33,109 nucleotides of DNA, from positions 1 through 33,109 of the forward strand of contig CAVDHB010000025.1 in NCBI GenBank assembly GCA_963608705.1, read 5' to 3'. The notes beneath the pieces are model-generated. The model ran no database searches and had not been told where the DNA came from. It was given only the letters and a program-made list of their open reading frames with translations. Position 1 is the first letter of the stretch. The number at the start of each line of letters is the position of its first letter. This DNA is from CAVDHB01 sp963608705. GTDB lineage: Bacteria; Bacteroidota; Bacteroidia; Bacteroidales; Bacteroidaceae. Shown in pieces: positions 9,207-17,475 of this stretch. The position numbers were made by a program, and so were the translations under genes.

Positions 9207-11087
9207 ATGAATCCGAAATTAGTGAGAGTGATAGCGACGGCCATCCTGTTGACGGGTGCTGTATTGATAGAGCATACGATGGATTTGCCTGTATGGCAAC
9301 TCTTGTTGGTTTATCTGATACCTTATCTTCTGATAAGTTATGACGTAATTGCCGAAGCGTGGGAGGGATTAGTGAAGGGCAACTTGTGCAACGAGGACTT
9401 TTTGATGTGTATCGCCACAATCGGTGCGTTATCTATAGGCTTCCTCCCTGACACAGATACAGAGTTTACGGAAGCAGTGTTTGTGATGCTGTTCTTCCAA
9501 GTGGGCGAGCTGTTCGAGGATTACGCCGAGGGAAAGAGTCAGCGTGCCATCACGCACCTGATGGAAATCCGTCCTGAAGTGGCTCATGTGGTGCGAGAAG
9601 GCAAGGAACAAGATGTAGCACCAGACACGGTGGCTGTCGGGGAGACAGTGGTGGTTAAGCCGGGAGAGAAAATACCGTTGGACGGCAAGGTGCTGGAAGG
9701 CGAATCCAGCCTGAACACCGTGGCGTTGACAGGAGAGAGCATGCCGAGAAAGGTGAAAACGGGCGATGAAATCGTGTCTGGCTGCGTGAATATTTCCGGT
9801 CTGTTGAAAATAAGGGTAGAGAAAACTTTTGGCGAATCCACGGCTTCTAAGATAATCGACTTGGTAAAGAATGCGGGAGCGCATAAATCGAGGAGCGAGA
9901 CGTTTATCGCCAAGTTCGCGAAGGTGTACACACCGGTTGTAGTGTGTGTGGCGTTGGTCTTGGCTTTTCTTCCACCTTTCTTCCATGCGTCTTACGCAGA
10001 GGGCTTTTCAGTATGGCTCAGCAGAGCGTTGACCTTTTTAGTAGTGTCTTGTCCTTGCGCACTGGTCATTTCCGTGCCTCTCTCCTTCTTCGGCGGAATC
10101 GGCGGGGCTTCCAGAAAGGGTATTCTGATCAAAGGAGCCTCGTTCATGGACAGCTTGGCACGGCTCGGCACGGTGGTCTTTGACAAAACGGGCACGCTGA
10201 CCAAAGGACGCTTCGAGATGAATGCGGTGCATCCCGACCACTGCGACGCAAATCGCCTCTTGCACCTGGCGGCACACGTGGAGCGTTATTCCACTCATCC
10301 CATCGCCATGTCGCTGCGGACGGCCTATCCGAAAGAACAGGATGGTTGTCTGGTGGAAGATGTAGAGGAAGTAGCCGGACAGGGTGTACGGGCTTTGGTA
10401 AACGGGGAGCGTGTATGCGTGGGAAACACAAAGATGATGGATGCGTCAGGTGCAAAGTGGCATCCTTGTCACAGGGCAGGGACAATAGTCCATGTAGCCA
10501 TCGACGGAGTGTATGCCGGACATATCGTGGTGTCGGACAGTCTGAAACCGGACGCTTTCGAGGCGGTAAGGAATCTGAAACGGTTAGGAGTGGAAAAGAC
10601 ACTGATGCTTACCGGCGACCGTAAGGAGGTGGCGGCCAGAGTGGCCAAAGAAGTGGGAATGGACGCTTTCGAGGCGGAGCTGCTTCCGCAGGACAAGTTG
10701 CGCATCTTGGAGAAAGAGCTTCACACCCACAAGAAGACAGTAGCTTTTGTAGGCGATGGCATCAATGACGCACCTGCATTGGCCCGTGCGGACGTGGGCA
10801 TCGCCATGGGAGGACTGGGTTCGGGTGCAGCCATCGAAGCAGCGGATGTGGTGTTAATGGACGACCGTCTCACCAAAATTCCATTGGCGGTTCGCATAGC
10901 CCGCCGAACGATTCACATCGCCCGTGAGAATGTGTGGTTCGCTATTGGCGTGAAGCTGCTGGTACTGGCACTGGCCGGATTCGGGATGGCCACAATGTGG
11001 ATGGCGGTGTTCGCTGATGTGGGCGTGACCGTATTGGCCGTGCTGAACGCCATGAGGACGTTGAATGTTCCAAAGACAGAGAAATGA
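9207..11087 (+). CDS. Zn/Cd/Pb-type heavy-metal P1B ATPase
   Basis: This 626-residue inner-membrane pump would export Zn2+, Cd2+ or Pb2+ at the cost of ATP. Visible motifs in order: actuator TGES (VALTGESMP), membrane metal site SCPCAL with Cys282 and Cys284, phosphorylation site DKTGTLT with Asp326, the HP dipeptide (THPIAMS) of metal ATPases, and the hinge GDGINDAPAL. In the last membrane segments Lys583 (GVKLL) and Asp604 (MAVFADVG) match the residues that define the divalent-metal P1B-2 group (ZntA/CadA), which argues against copper. There is no N-terminal HMA or Cys-rich metal-binding domain: the protein begins directly with membrane helices. The gene stands alone with its own promoter and a palindromic candidate operator. 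A weak 7-bp hairpin (11095-11101 with 11121-11127) follows the stop. Confidence 0.93.
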   Translation: MNPKLVRVIATAILLTGAVLIEHTMDLPVWQLLLVYLIPYLLISYDVIAEAWEGLVKGNLCNEDFLMCIATIGALSIGFLPDTDTEFTEAVFVMLFFQVGELFEDYAEGKSQRAITHLMEIRPEVAHVVREGKEQDVAPDTVAVGETVVVKPGEKIPLDGKVLEGESSLNTVALTGESMPRKVKTGDEIVSGCVNISGLLKIRVEKTFGESTASKIIDLVKNAGAHKSRSETFIAKFAKVYTPVVVCVALVLAFLPPFFHASYAEGFSVWLSRALTFLVVSCPCALVISVPLSFFGGIGGASRKGILIKGASFMDSLARLGTVVFDKTGTLTKGRFEMNAVHPDHCDANRLLHLAAHVERYSTHPIAMSLRTAYPKEQDGCLVEDVEEVAGQGVRALVNGERVCVGNTKMMDASGAKWHPCHRAGTIVHVAIDGVYAGHIVVSDSLKPDAFEAVRNLKRLGVEKTLMLTGDRKEVAARVAKEVGMDAFEAELLPQDKLRILEKELHTHKKTVAFVGDGINDAPALARADVGIAMGGLGSGAAIEAADVVLMDDRLTKIPLAVRIARRTIHIARENVWFAIGVKLLVLALAGFGMATMWMAVFADVGVTVLAVLNAMRTLNVPKTEK

Positions 11088-11164
11088 CTAGGGTGCCTAT
11101 AAAATACCATGGAGACTTTGTATAGGCTTGTCATCGTGTAAATAACTGACAATAGTGTGGCACT

Positions 11165-11264
11165 GGAGATAACGCAATGAATGGAGACGCGATGAATCGC
11201 GTCTCTACTAGTTTTATCGTTATATTACAACGTGCAAGATAGTGGTATTTTTGAGGATAATCGT
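11165..11264 (+). repeat. Dispersed hairpin element, copy 1 (partial)
   Basis: Right half of a repeat found three times in the window. It contains GAGACGCGAT (11184-11193), two bases, ATCGCGTCTC (11196-11205). The conserved tail follows, with TTATATTACAACGTGCAAGA and the end TTGAGGATAA (11251-11260), which differs by one base from the terminal repeat of copy 3. The left half is missing or too diverged to see. No reading frame is inside. Confidence 0.7.
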
Positions 11265-11335
11265 GTCTATTTATTAATAGGAATTTTCTCGTTTTATAAG
11301 ATTTTAGATTCAGGCTTAGCAAAGCCATGGACGCA

Positions 11336-11381
11336 AACCTAGTAATCTCATGACCGCAAACCTAGTAATCTCTTGAGCAAC
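11336..11381. repeat. Two units of the 23-bp CCTAGTAAT repeat
   Basis: Two head-to-tail units (11336-11358, 11359-11381) share AACCTAGTAATCTC and then diverge. They are an outlying pair of the larger array at 11471-11609, separated from it by about 90 bp of A-rich sequence with no feature I can identify. Confidence 0.75.
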
Positions 11382-11470
11382 AACTTTGCAATATTTTGAA
11401 ACAAGAAACTTCCATCTCACAGAAACAGAAGCTATTAACCATCCAAAAACTCTCAAAAATCTTGATTTTA

Positions 11471-11609
11471 GACCTAGTAATCTCTTAAGGCCAAACCTAG
11501 TAATGTCTTGAGGCCAAACCTAGTAATGTCTTGAGGCCAAACCTAGTAATGTCTTAAGCGGTAACCTAGTAATGTCTTGAGCAAAGACTTAGTAATGTCT
11601 TAAGCAAAG
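11471..11609. repeat. Tandem array of six 23-24 bp units
   Basis: Units start at 11471, 11494, 11517, 11540, 11563 and 11587. The shared core is CCTAGTAATGTCTTGAG, with small variants: first unit ATCTC, last unit ACTTAGT, and TTAAG instead of TTGAG in three units. Units 2 and 3 are identical. The units adjoin directly with no unique spacers, so this is not CRISPR. The period is about two helical turns, so proteins bound to each unit would sit on one face of the DNA. No gene overlaps the array; its function is unknown. Confidence 0.85.
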
Positions 11610-11630
11610 ACTTCACAAACAAATAAAGGC

Positions 11631-11837
11631 TTATCCGATATTTCGAGTGAGGGGAATATGCTGAAGCCGATTTACGTTGCCACAGTAGAGACGCGATTTA
11701 TCGCGTCTCTGCTTTTCATAGTGTTTTAATATCTTACCAATCACAGATGAATGTGGAGACGCGATGAATCGCGTCTCTACTATTTCAGTCGTTATATTGC
11801 AACATGCAATACAGGAGAGTGGTATGTTGGCGGATAA
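11631..11837 (+). repeat. Dispersed hairpin element, copy 2
   Basis: This 207-bp element is bounded by TTATCCG (11631-11637) and its inverse CGGATAA (11831-11837). It carries two hairpins: GAGACGCGAT/ATCGCGTCTC at 11688-11709 and again at 11756-11777. They are joined by a linker (TTTTCATAGTGTT, ATCTTACCAATCACAG) that recurs in copy 3. It is non-coding, like a miniature inverted-repeat element. It starts 21 bp after the tandem array. Confidence 0.75.
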
Positions 11838-11864
11838 TCATATAGAAAATCTAAACAGGAAGGC

Positions 11865-12059
11865 TCACTCCCCTATCAACCGCTGAAAATCCTTCACTTC
11901 CACACTTCGTTCCTCCTCGCTCAAATCCGGACGAAGTCTTTCCAATGTCTTGCGGAAGACCTCCACGGATTTCATACGTTGCATCGCCTTGCCTGTCCGC
12001 ACGCCACTTTGATACTGGGTATGCGGAAGGAAACACTTATTGAAATGTCCGTCACTCAT
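11865..12059 (-). CDS. Small conserved-looking protein of unknown function
   Basis: A 64-residue, soluble, highly charged protein with no signal peptide, membrane segment or known motif. The C-terminal half (about 30-62) is rich in Arg, Glu and Leu and probably helical. Its ATG overlaps the stop of the upstream lipoprotein gene by 8 bases (ATGAGTGA), which strongly suggests it is translated by coupling and is a real second gene of that operon. An alternative frame over the same bases (11851-12036) has no such coupling and is less likely. I do not recognise the family and assign no function. Confidence 0.6.
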   Translation of the reverse strand: MSDGHFNKCFLPHTQYQSGVRTGKAMQRMKSVEVFRKTLERLRPDLSEEERSVEVKDFQRLIGE

Positions 12060-12627
12060 TATTTGATTGTTTTTGCGGATAGTCCAAGACCATTGTTATC
12101 GTGTTCTCATTATTATAGGTAAGAGAGACAGGCTGTCCGTTACGATACGTCTCTTTCGGAGTGGCCTGATAGCCGTTGAAAGTCCATACAGAACGTATCG
12201 TGTCGGCCTCTCCGTCCTTTTTCATAAAAGCCGGGACACGCACTGTGAACGTGTACTCATAGTCCTGACTTTCTCCCATCTTCTGGGACACATAATCCTC
12301 ACCTATATTAATGGCCAGCATTTTCTCGAAAGGCAGATAAACCACACCGCCCCCTTGGTTCGTCACAGACACCCAATCCTCGTCCGTGTCGCTTTGCTTA
12401 TGCGTGTTGCGAATCAACACCTTCACCACGCTGTCGGGTACAGAAGTCAACACTGAGTCTTTGAACTGTCCCTCCAGAAGATTGTGGCCGTCCTTGTCCA
12501 CATAGCGGAGATGCCAGTTCAAGGCAAACGATGTCGGTGCCCAAGTGGTACCACAACTTTCCATTATCAAGCCATACAAACACACCGCCACGAGCAATGA
12601 CAGCGTCTTATAGAAATTTCTTGTCAT
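12052..12627 (-). CDS. Putative lipoprotein of unknown function
   Basis: A 191-residue exported protein. The N-terminus has a basic start (MTRNFYK), a hydrophobic stretch (about 8-21) and a cysteine at residue 25 (IMESC), a somewhat irregular lipobox tolerated in Bacteroidetes, so it is probably lipidated and attached to the envelope. The mature part is beta-rich with alternating polar and hydrophobic residues and no catalytic motif. It overlaps a 64-residue gene by 8 bp at its 3' end and has a good Bacteroides-type promoter 60-95 bp upstream. It is separated from the divergent gltB operon by 323 bp. I do not recognise the family with confidence. Confidence 0.75.
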   Translation of the reverse strand: MTRNFYKTLSLLVAVCLYGLIMESCGTTWAPTSFALNWHLRYVDKDGHNLLEGQFKDSVLTSVPDSVVKVLIRNTHKQSDTDEDWVSVTNQGGGVVYLPFEKMLAINIGEDYVSQKMGESQDYEYTFTVRVPAFMKKDGEADTIRSVWTFNGYQATPKETYRNGQPVSLTYNNENTITMVLDYPQKQSNNE

Positions 12628-12687
12628 CTTATTTTATATTCAATAGTCTTCAAAACAGGGAGTCTCCATGTCCCTCTTTCATGTCTT

Positions 12688-12720
12688 GCAAAGGAACAAA
12701 AAAATACCATTACGCCCAAA
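12688..12720 (-). promoter_or_regulatory. Promoter of the lipoprotein/small-protein operon
   Basis: On the minus strand, TTTG (12717-12720) is followed after 20 bp by TTCCTTTGC (12696-12688), one mismatch from the -7 consensus. The spacing fits Bacteroidetes promoters. The 5' leader would be about 55 nt. Confidence 0.6.
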
Positions 12721-12786
12721 TATCAGGCGTTAAAAAAGGATATGGGGATAAAGTTTGTTCATTTTATAATTTTTCTCCCCCGTTTC

Positions 12787-12818
12787 TTGTGAATTTGAAA
12801 TAAGCACTGTATCTTTGC
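12787..12818 (+). promoter_or_regulatory. Promoter of the gltB-gltD-asnB operon
   Basis: TTG (12787-12789), a 20-bp spacer and TATCTTTGC (12810-12818), an exact -7 box. Transcription from about 12824 gives a leader of about 125 nt before gltB. The leader contains a small hairpin GGCT/AGCC (12882-12893) and a G-rich tract (12903-12908). It matches no riboswitch I know. Confidence 0.7.
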
Positions 12819-12950
12819 AAACCAAATAACTATAATAGTAAGTCTATTTACGAATCAGTGTATCATCAAGCACAGAAGCGGGCTTGACAGCCAGAACGCA
12901 GCCGGGGGAGATGTCGCCTGATTTTTAGATAACAACAAACGGCAATAATA

Positions 12951-15900
12951 ATGGTAAAAACAAAACAAGGACTTTACAACGCCGACAACGAGCATGACGC
13001 CTGTGGTGTGGGTATGGTCGTGAACATTCACGGCAACAAATCACATGAACTGGTGGACTCCGCACTGAAAGTGTTGGAGAACCTGCGCCACCGTGGAGCG
13101 GAAGGCGCAGACGGCAAGACCGGCGACGGTGCGGGAATCATGTTACAGATTCCCCATGAATTCATTCTGTTACAAGGCATCCCAGTACCGGAGAAAGGGA
13201 AATACGGCACGGGACTTGTGTTCCTCCCCAAAGACCAGAAGCGTCAGGCGGAAATCCTGAGCATCATGATCGAGGAAATCGAACGAGAGGGACTGAACCT
13301 GATGCACCTTCGGAACGTGCCGACAAACCCCGATTGTCTGGGAGAGGCGGCACTCAGCACGGAGCCGGACATCAAGCAGGTGTTCATCACAGGCGTGTCC
13401 GACGAGAAAGTGCCGGTGTTTGAACGTACATTGTATCTGATTCGTAAACGCATCGAGAACCGTATCAAGGACGAGGACTTCTACATCGTGTCCCTGTCCT
13501 CCAAGAATATCGTGTACAAGGGAATGCTGTCCTCTATCCAGTTGCGGCAATACTTCCCCGATTTGACACACGAGTATTTCACCAGTGGCCTGGCGTTGGT
13601 ACACTCTCGATTCAGTACCAATACCTTCCCGCGCTGGAGTCTCGCACAACCGTTCCGTCTGATGGCGCACAACGGCGAGATTAACACAATCCGCGGCAAC
13701 CGCAACTGGTTCAAGGCCCGCGAAAGCGTGCTGTCCTCCGAGACGTTGGGCGACATTCGCAAGATATGCCCGATTATCCAGCCGAACATGAGCGACAGTG
13801 CCTCTTTCGACAATGTGTTTGAGTTCTTCGTGGAGTCCGGACTGAGTCTGCCTCAGGCCATGGCCATCATGGTGCCAGAATCTTTCAACGACAAGAACCC
13901 CATCAGCGAAGACTTGAAAGCCTTCTATGAATACCACTCCATCATGATGGAGCCGTGGGACGGCCCGGCGGCGTTGCTTTTCAGCGACGGACGTTATGCG
14001 GGCGGTGTCCTGGACAGAAACGGTCTGCGTCCGGCACGCTATCTTATCACAAAGGGAGACATGATGGTAGTGGCTTCCGAAGTGGGCGTGATGGATTTTG
14101 AGCCGGGAGACATCAAGAAGAAAGGCCGCTTGCAGCCTGGTAAGATCCTGATGGTGGACACGCAGGAAGGCAAGATTTACTATGACGGAGATTTGAAGAA
14201 AGAACTCTCCGGCGCACATCCTTACCGTGAATGGCTAAACAACAACTGCATCCAGCTGGAAAACCTGAGAAGCGGAAGAAGCGTGGCTCATTCCGTGGAC
14301 AATTACCTCGACAAGCTGAACTGCTTCGGCTTCGGTCGTGAAGACATAGAGAAAGTCATCATACCGATGGCCATCAACGGACAGGAACCTGTGTCCGCCA
14401 TGGGTAACGACACACCGCTGGCCGTGCTTTCAGACCGTCCGCAGGTGTTCTTCGACTATTTCCGCCAGCAGTTCGCCCAGGTGACGAACCCGGCTATCGA
14501 CCCGATTCGTGAGAACCTGGTGATGTCATTGACAGAATATATCGGAAGTGTAGGCACAAACATCCTTACACCCAGCGAGAAGAACTGCAAGATGGTGCGT
14601 CTGCCCCATCCTATATTGACCAACACCCAGTTGGACATTCTCCGCAACATCCGCTACAAGGGTTTCACCACGGAGAATATTCCTATCGTGTTCGATATCG
14701 CCAAAGGTGCGGAAGGACTTCATGAGGCGTTGGATGAAATCTGCAAGAAAGCAGAGGAATCCGTGGACAACGGAATCAATTATATCATCCTGACAGACCG
14801 GAACGTAGACGAGAAACACGCTGCCATTCCATCTTTGCTCGCTGTCAGCGCCATCCACCATTACCTTATTAATGTAGGCAAGCGTGTACAGACAGCCCTG
14901 ATTGTGGAGAGCGGCGAGATACGCGAGGTGATGCACGCCGCCCTGCTGTTAGGCTACGGTGCGTCCGCCATCAATCCTTATATGGTGTTCGCCGTGCTGG
15001 ACGACTTGGTAAAGAAAGGCGAAGTGCAGGAAGACTACCATACCGCAGAGAAGAACTACATCAAGGCTGTATGCAAAGGACTGTTCAAGGTACTCTCCAA
15101 GATGGGTATCTCTACTATCCGCTCCTACCGTGGCGCACAGATTTTTGAGAGCGTGGGTCTGAGCGAACAGTTGCTGAAGAACTACTTCGGCACAGAAATG
15201 TCCACCATCGGCGGTATCGGTCTGGAGACGATTGCCAAAGACGCCATCGCCTTGCACGACAAAGGATTCAAACCAGCCAAAGATTCAGACGGTCTTCTGC
15301 CTGACCACGGACAATATGCCTACCGCAAGGACGGTGTACGTCATGCGTGGAGCCCGGAAGCCATCGCCAAACTCCGCCTGGCTACCCATACGGGAAGCTA
15401 CGAGAAATTCAAGGAGTTCTCCAAGGTAATAGACGAGAAAGAGAAACCTATCTTCCTGCGTGATTTCTTCACGTTCAAGAAAGCGGCCAAGCCTATCTCC
15501 ATTGACGAGGTGGAGCCTGTGTCCGAAATCGTGAAACACTTTGTGACTGGCGCCATGTCATTCGGAGCGTTGAGCGCAGAGGCTCATGAAGCCTTGGCCT
15601 TGGCGATGAACAAGATTGGCGGACGCAGCAACACAGGTGAAGGTGGAGAGGACAACCGTCGTTTCTACGAGAAACAGCATGGTATCTCTTTAAGCAGCAA
15701 GACAAAACAAATCGCTTCCGGGCGTTTCGGTGTCACCACTGAATACCTCGTGAATGCGGAAGAAATACAAATCAAGGTGGCACAGGGAGCCAAGCCTGGT
15801 GAAGGTGGACAGTTGCCCGGATTCAAGGTGAACGAGATTATCGCAAAGACTCGTCACTCCATTCCTGGCATCTCACTGATTTCTCCGCCGCCTCATCATG

Positions 15901-17441
15901 ACATCTACTCCATCGAGGACTTGGCTCAGTTGATTTTCGACTTGAAGAACGTGAATCCGACTGCGGCTGTCAGCGTGAAGTTGGTAGCTGAAAGTGGCGT
16001 GGGTACCATCGCCGCCGGTGTTGTGAAGGCAAAAGCCGACCTAATTGTCATCAGTGGCGCCGAAGGTGGTACGGGAGCTTCTCCCACATCCTCCATGCGT
16101 TACGCAGGAATTTCACCGGAAATCGGTTTGAGCGAGACACAGCAGACATTGGTACTGAACGGATTGAGAGGCCAAGTGCGTTTGCAGACGGATGGTCAAA
16201 TCAAGACTGGACGGGATGTTATCTCCATGGCGTTGCTGGGAGCTGACGAGTTCGGCTTCGGTACAGCCGCGTTGATTGTCCTCGGCTGTGTGATGATGCG
16301 TAAGTGTAACAAGAATACGTGTCCGGTGGGTGTGGCCACTCAAAACGCAGAACTCCGCCGTCGTTTCCACGGCAGCTACGAATATGTGGTGAACTATTTC
16401 ACATACCTGGCACAGGAGGTACGTGAGTACTTGGCAGAGATGGGCTTCAAACACTTGAAAGACATCGTGGGTCGTGCGGACTTGATTGAAATCAAAGACC
16501 GTTCCAAGAACCCGAAATGGAACTCATTGGACTTCAGCCGCCTGTTGCACAAGGTGGACAACGGACAGGAATTCGCTTTCGACGGCCGTCCGTTCACCAA
16601 AGTGGAAGGTGTGAAAGACTTCGACATTATCAACGCTTCTCGCAAGGCGATTGACAAGGGAGAGGAAATAAACCTCGACTACGCCATCAAGAACACAGAC
16701 CGTGCGGTAGGTACGATGCTGTCTGGCGAAATCGCCAAGATACACGGAGAGGAAGGTTTGCCGGACTCCACCATTAACATCAAGTTCAAAGGTTCCGCAG
16801 GACAGAGCTTCGGTGCGTTCCTTGTGAAGGGTGTGAACTTCAAACTCGAAGGTGAGGCCAACGACTACTTCGGAAAGGGATTGAGCGGCGGACGTATCGC
16901 CATTCTTCCTCCTGTCCGAAGCAACTTCAAGGCTGAAGAGAACATCATCGCCGGAAATACGGGACTGTACGGTGCGACTACCGGTGAGCTGTATGTGAAC
17001 GGTCAAGTGGGCGAACGCTTCGGTGTACGTAATTCAGGAGCTATCGCCGTGGTAGAAGGTGCCGGAGACCACTGCTGCGAGTACATGACCGGAGGTCGTG
17101 TCGTAGTCTTGGGTGAGACAGGACGTAACTTCGCCGCCGGAATGTCTGGAGGTGTGGCTTACGTGTGGGACAAGAACCACAATTTCGACTACTTCTGCAA
17201 TATGGACATGGTGGAGCTGAGCCTTATTGAAGAGTCAAGCTACCGTAAAGAGCTGCACGAACTCATCCGCCAGCATTATCTGTACACGGGTTCTAACATT
17301 GCCCGCATGATGCTTGACGACTGGAACCACTATGTGGAGGAATTCATCCAAGTGGTGCCGATTGAGTACAAACGAGTGCTGGAAGAGGAGCGTATGCGCA
17401 AGTTACAGCAGAAAATCACCGACATTCAACGAGACTATTAA
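12951..17441 (+). CDS. gltB: Glutamate synthase (NADPH) large subunit
   Basis: 1496 residues, the usual size for bacterial GltB. With GltD it converts glutamine plus 2-oxoglutarate into two glutamates, the GOGAT half of ammonium assimilation. The chain starts with a 17-residue propeptide and then Cys18 (ACGVG), the N-terminal nucleophile of the class II glutaminase domain (about 18-420). A central domain follows, then the FMN-binding synthase barrel (about 830-1200) with the 3Fe-4S cysteines 1113, 1119 and 1124 (CVMMRKCNKNTC), and the C-terminal Gly-rich beta-helix (about 1240-1470, repeated GG, GA and GN turns). All catalytic features are present. First gene of the operon; gltD begins 34 bp later. 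Confidence 0.97.
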   Translation: MVKTKQGLYNADNEHDACGVGMVVNIHGNKSHELVDSALKVLENLRHRGAEGADGKTGDGAGIMLQIPHEFILLQGIPVPEKGKYGTGLVFLPKDQKRQAEILSIMIEEIEREGLNLMHLRNVPTNPDCLGEAALSTEPDIKQVFITGVSDEKVPVFERTLYLIRKRIENRIKDEDFYIVSLSSKNIVYKGMLSSIQLRQYFPDLTHEYFTSGLALVHSRFSTNTFPRWSLAQPFRLMAHNGEINTIRGNRNWFKARESVLSSETLGDIRKICPIIQPNMSDSASFDNVFEFFVESGLSLPQAMAIMVPESFNDKNPISEDLKAFYEYHSIMMEPWDGPAALLFSDGRYAGGVLDRNGLRPARYLITKGDMMVVASEVGVMDFEPGDIKKKGRLQPGKILMVDTQEGKIYYDGDLKKELSGAHPYREWLNNNCIQLENLRSGRSVAHSVDNYLDKLNCFGFGREDIEKVIIPMAINGQEPVSAMGNDTPLAVLSDRPQVFFDYFRQQFAQVTNPAIDPIRENLVMSLTEYIGSVGTNILTPSEKNCKMVRLPHPILTNTQLDILRNIRYKGFTTENIPIVFDIAKGAEGLHEALDEICKKAEESVDNGINYIILTDRNVDEKHAAIPSLLAVSAIHHYLINVGKRVQTALIVESGEIREVMHAALLLGYGASAINPYMVFAVLDDLVKKGEVQEDYHTAEKNYIKAVCKGLFKVLSKMGISTIRSYRGAQIFESVGLSEQLLKNYFGTEMSTIGGIGLETIAKDAIALHDKGFKPAKDSDGLLPDHGQYAYRKDGVRHAWSPEAIAKLRLATHTGSYEKFKEFSKVIDEKEKPIFLRDFFTFKKAAKPISIDEVEPVSEIVKHFVTGAMSFGALSAEAHEALALAMNKIGGRSNTGEGGEDNRRFYEKQHGISLSSKTKQIASGRFGVTTEYLVNAEEIQIKVAQGAKPGEGGQLPGFKVNEIIAKTRHSIPGISLISPPPHHDIYSIEDLAQLIFDLKNVNPTAAVSVKLVAESGVGTIAAGVVKAKADLIVISGAEGGTGASPTSSMRYAGISPEIGLSETQQTLVLNGLRGQVRLQTDGQIKTGRDVISMALLGADEFGFGTAALIVLGCVMMRKCNKNTCPVGVATQNAELRRRFHGSYEYVVNYFTYLAQEVREYLAEMGFKHLKDIVGRADLIEIKDRSKNPKWNSLDFSRLLHKVDNGQEFAFDGRPFTKVEGVKDFDIINASRKAIDKGEEINLDYAIKNTDRAVGTMLSGEIAKIHGEEGLPDSTINIKFKGSAGQSFGAFLVKGVNFKLEGEANDYFGKGLSGGRIAILPPVRSNFKAEENIIAGNTGLYGATTGELYVNGQVGERFGVRNSGAIAVVEGAGDHCCEYMTGGRVVVLGETGRNFAAGMSGGVAYVWDKNHNFDYFCNMDMVELSLIEESSYRKELHELIRQHYLYTGSNIARMMLDDWNHYVEEFIQVVPIEYKRVLEEERMRKLQQKITDIQRDY

Positions 17442-17475
17442 TCCTATTAAGAAAACAATATAATAACATACCAGA

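Noticed and set aside
11336..11609. CRISPR array
   Set aside because: Units adjoin directly with no unique spacers of 30-40 bp, and no cas genes are present. It is a tandem repeat.
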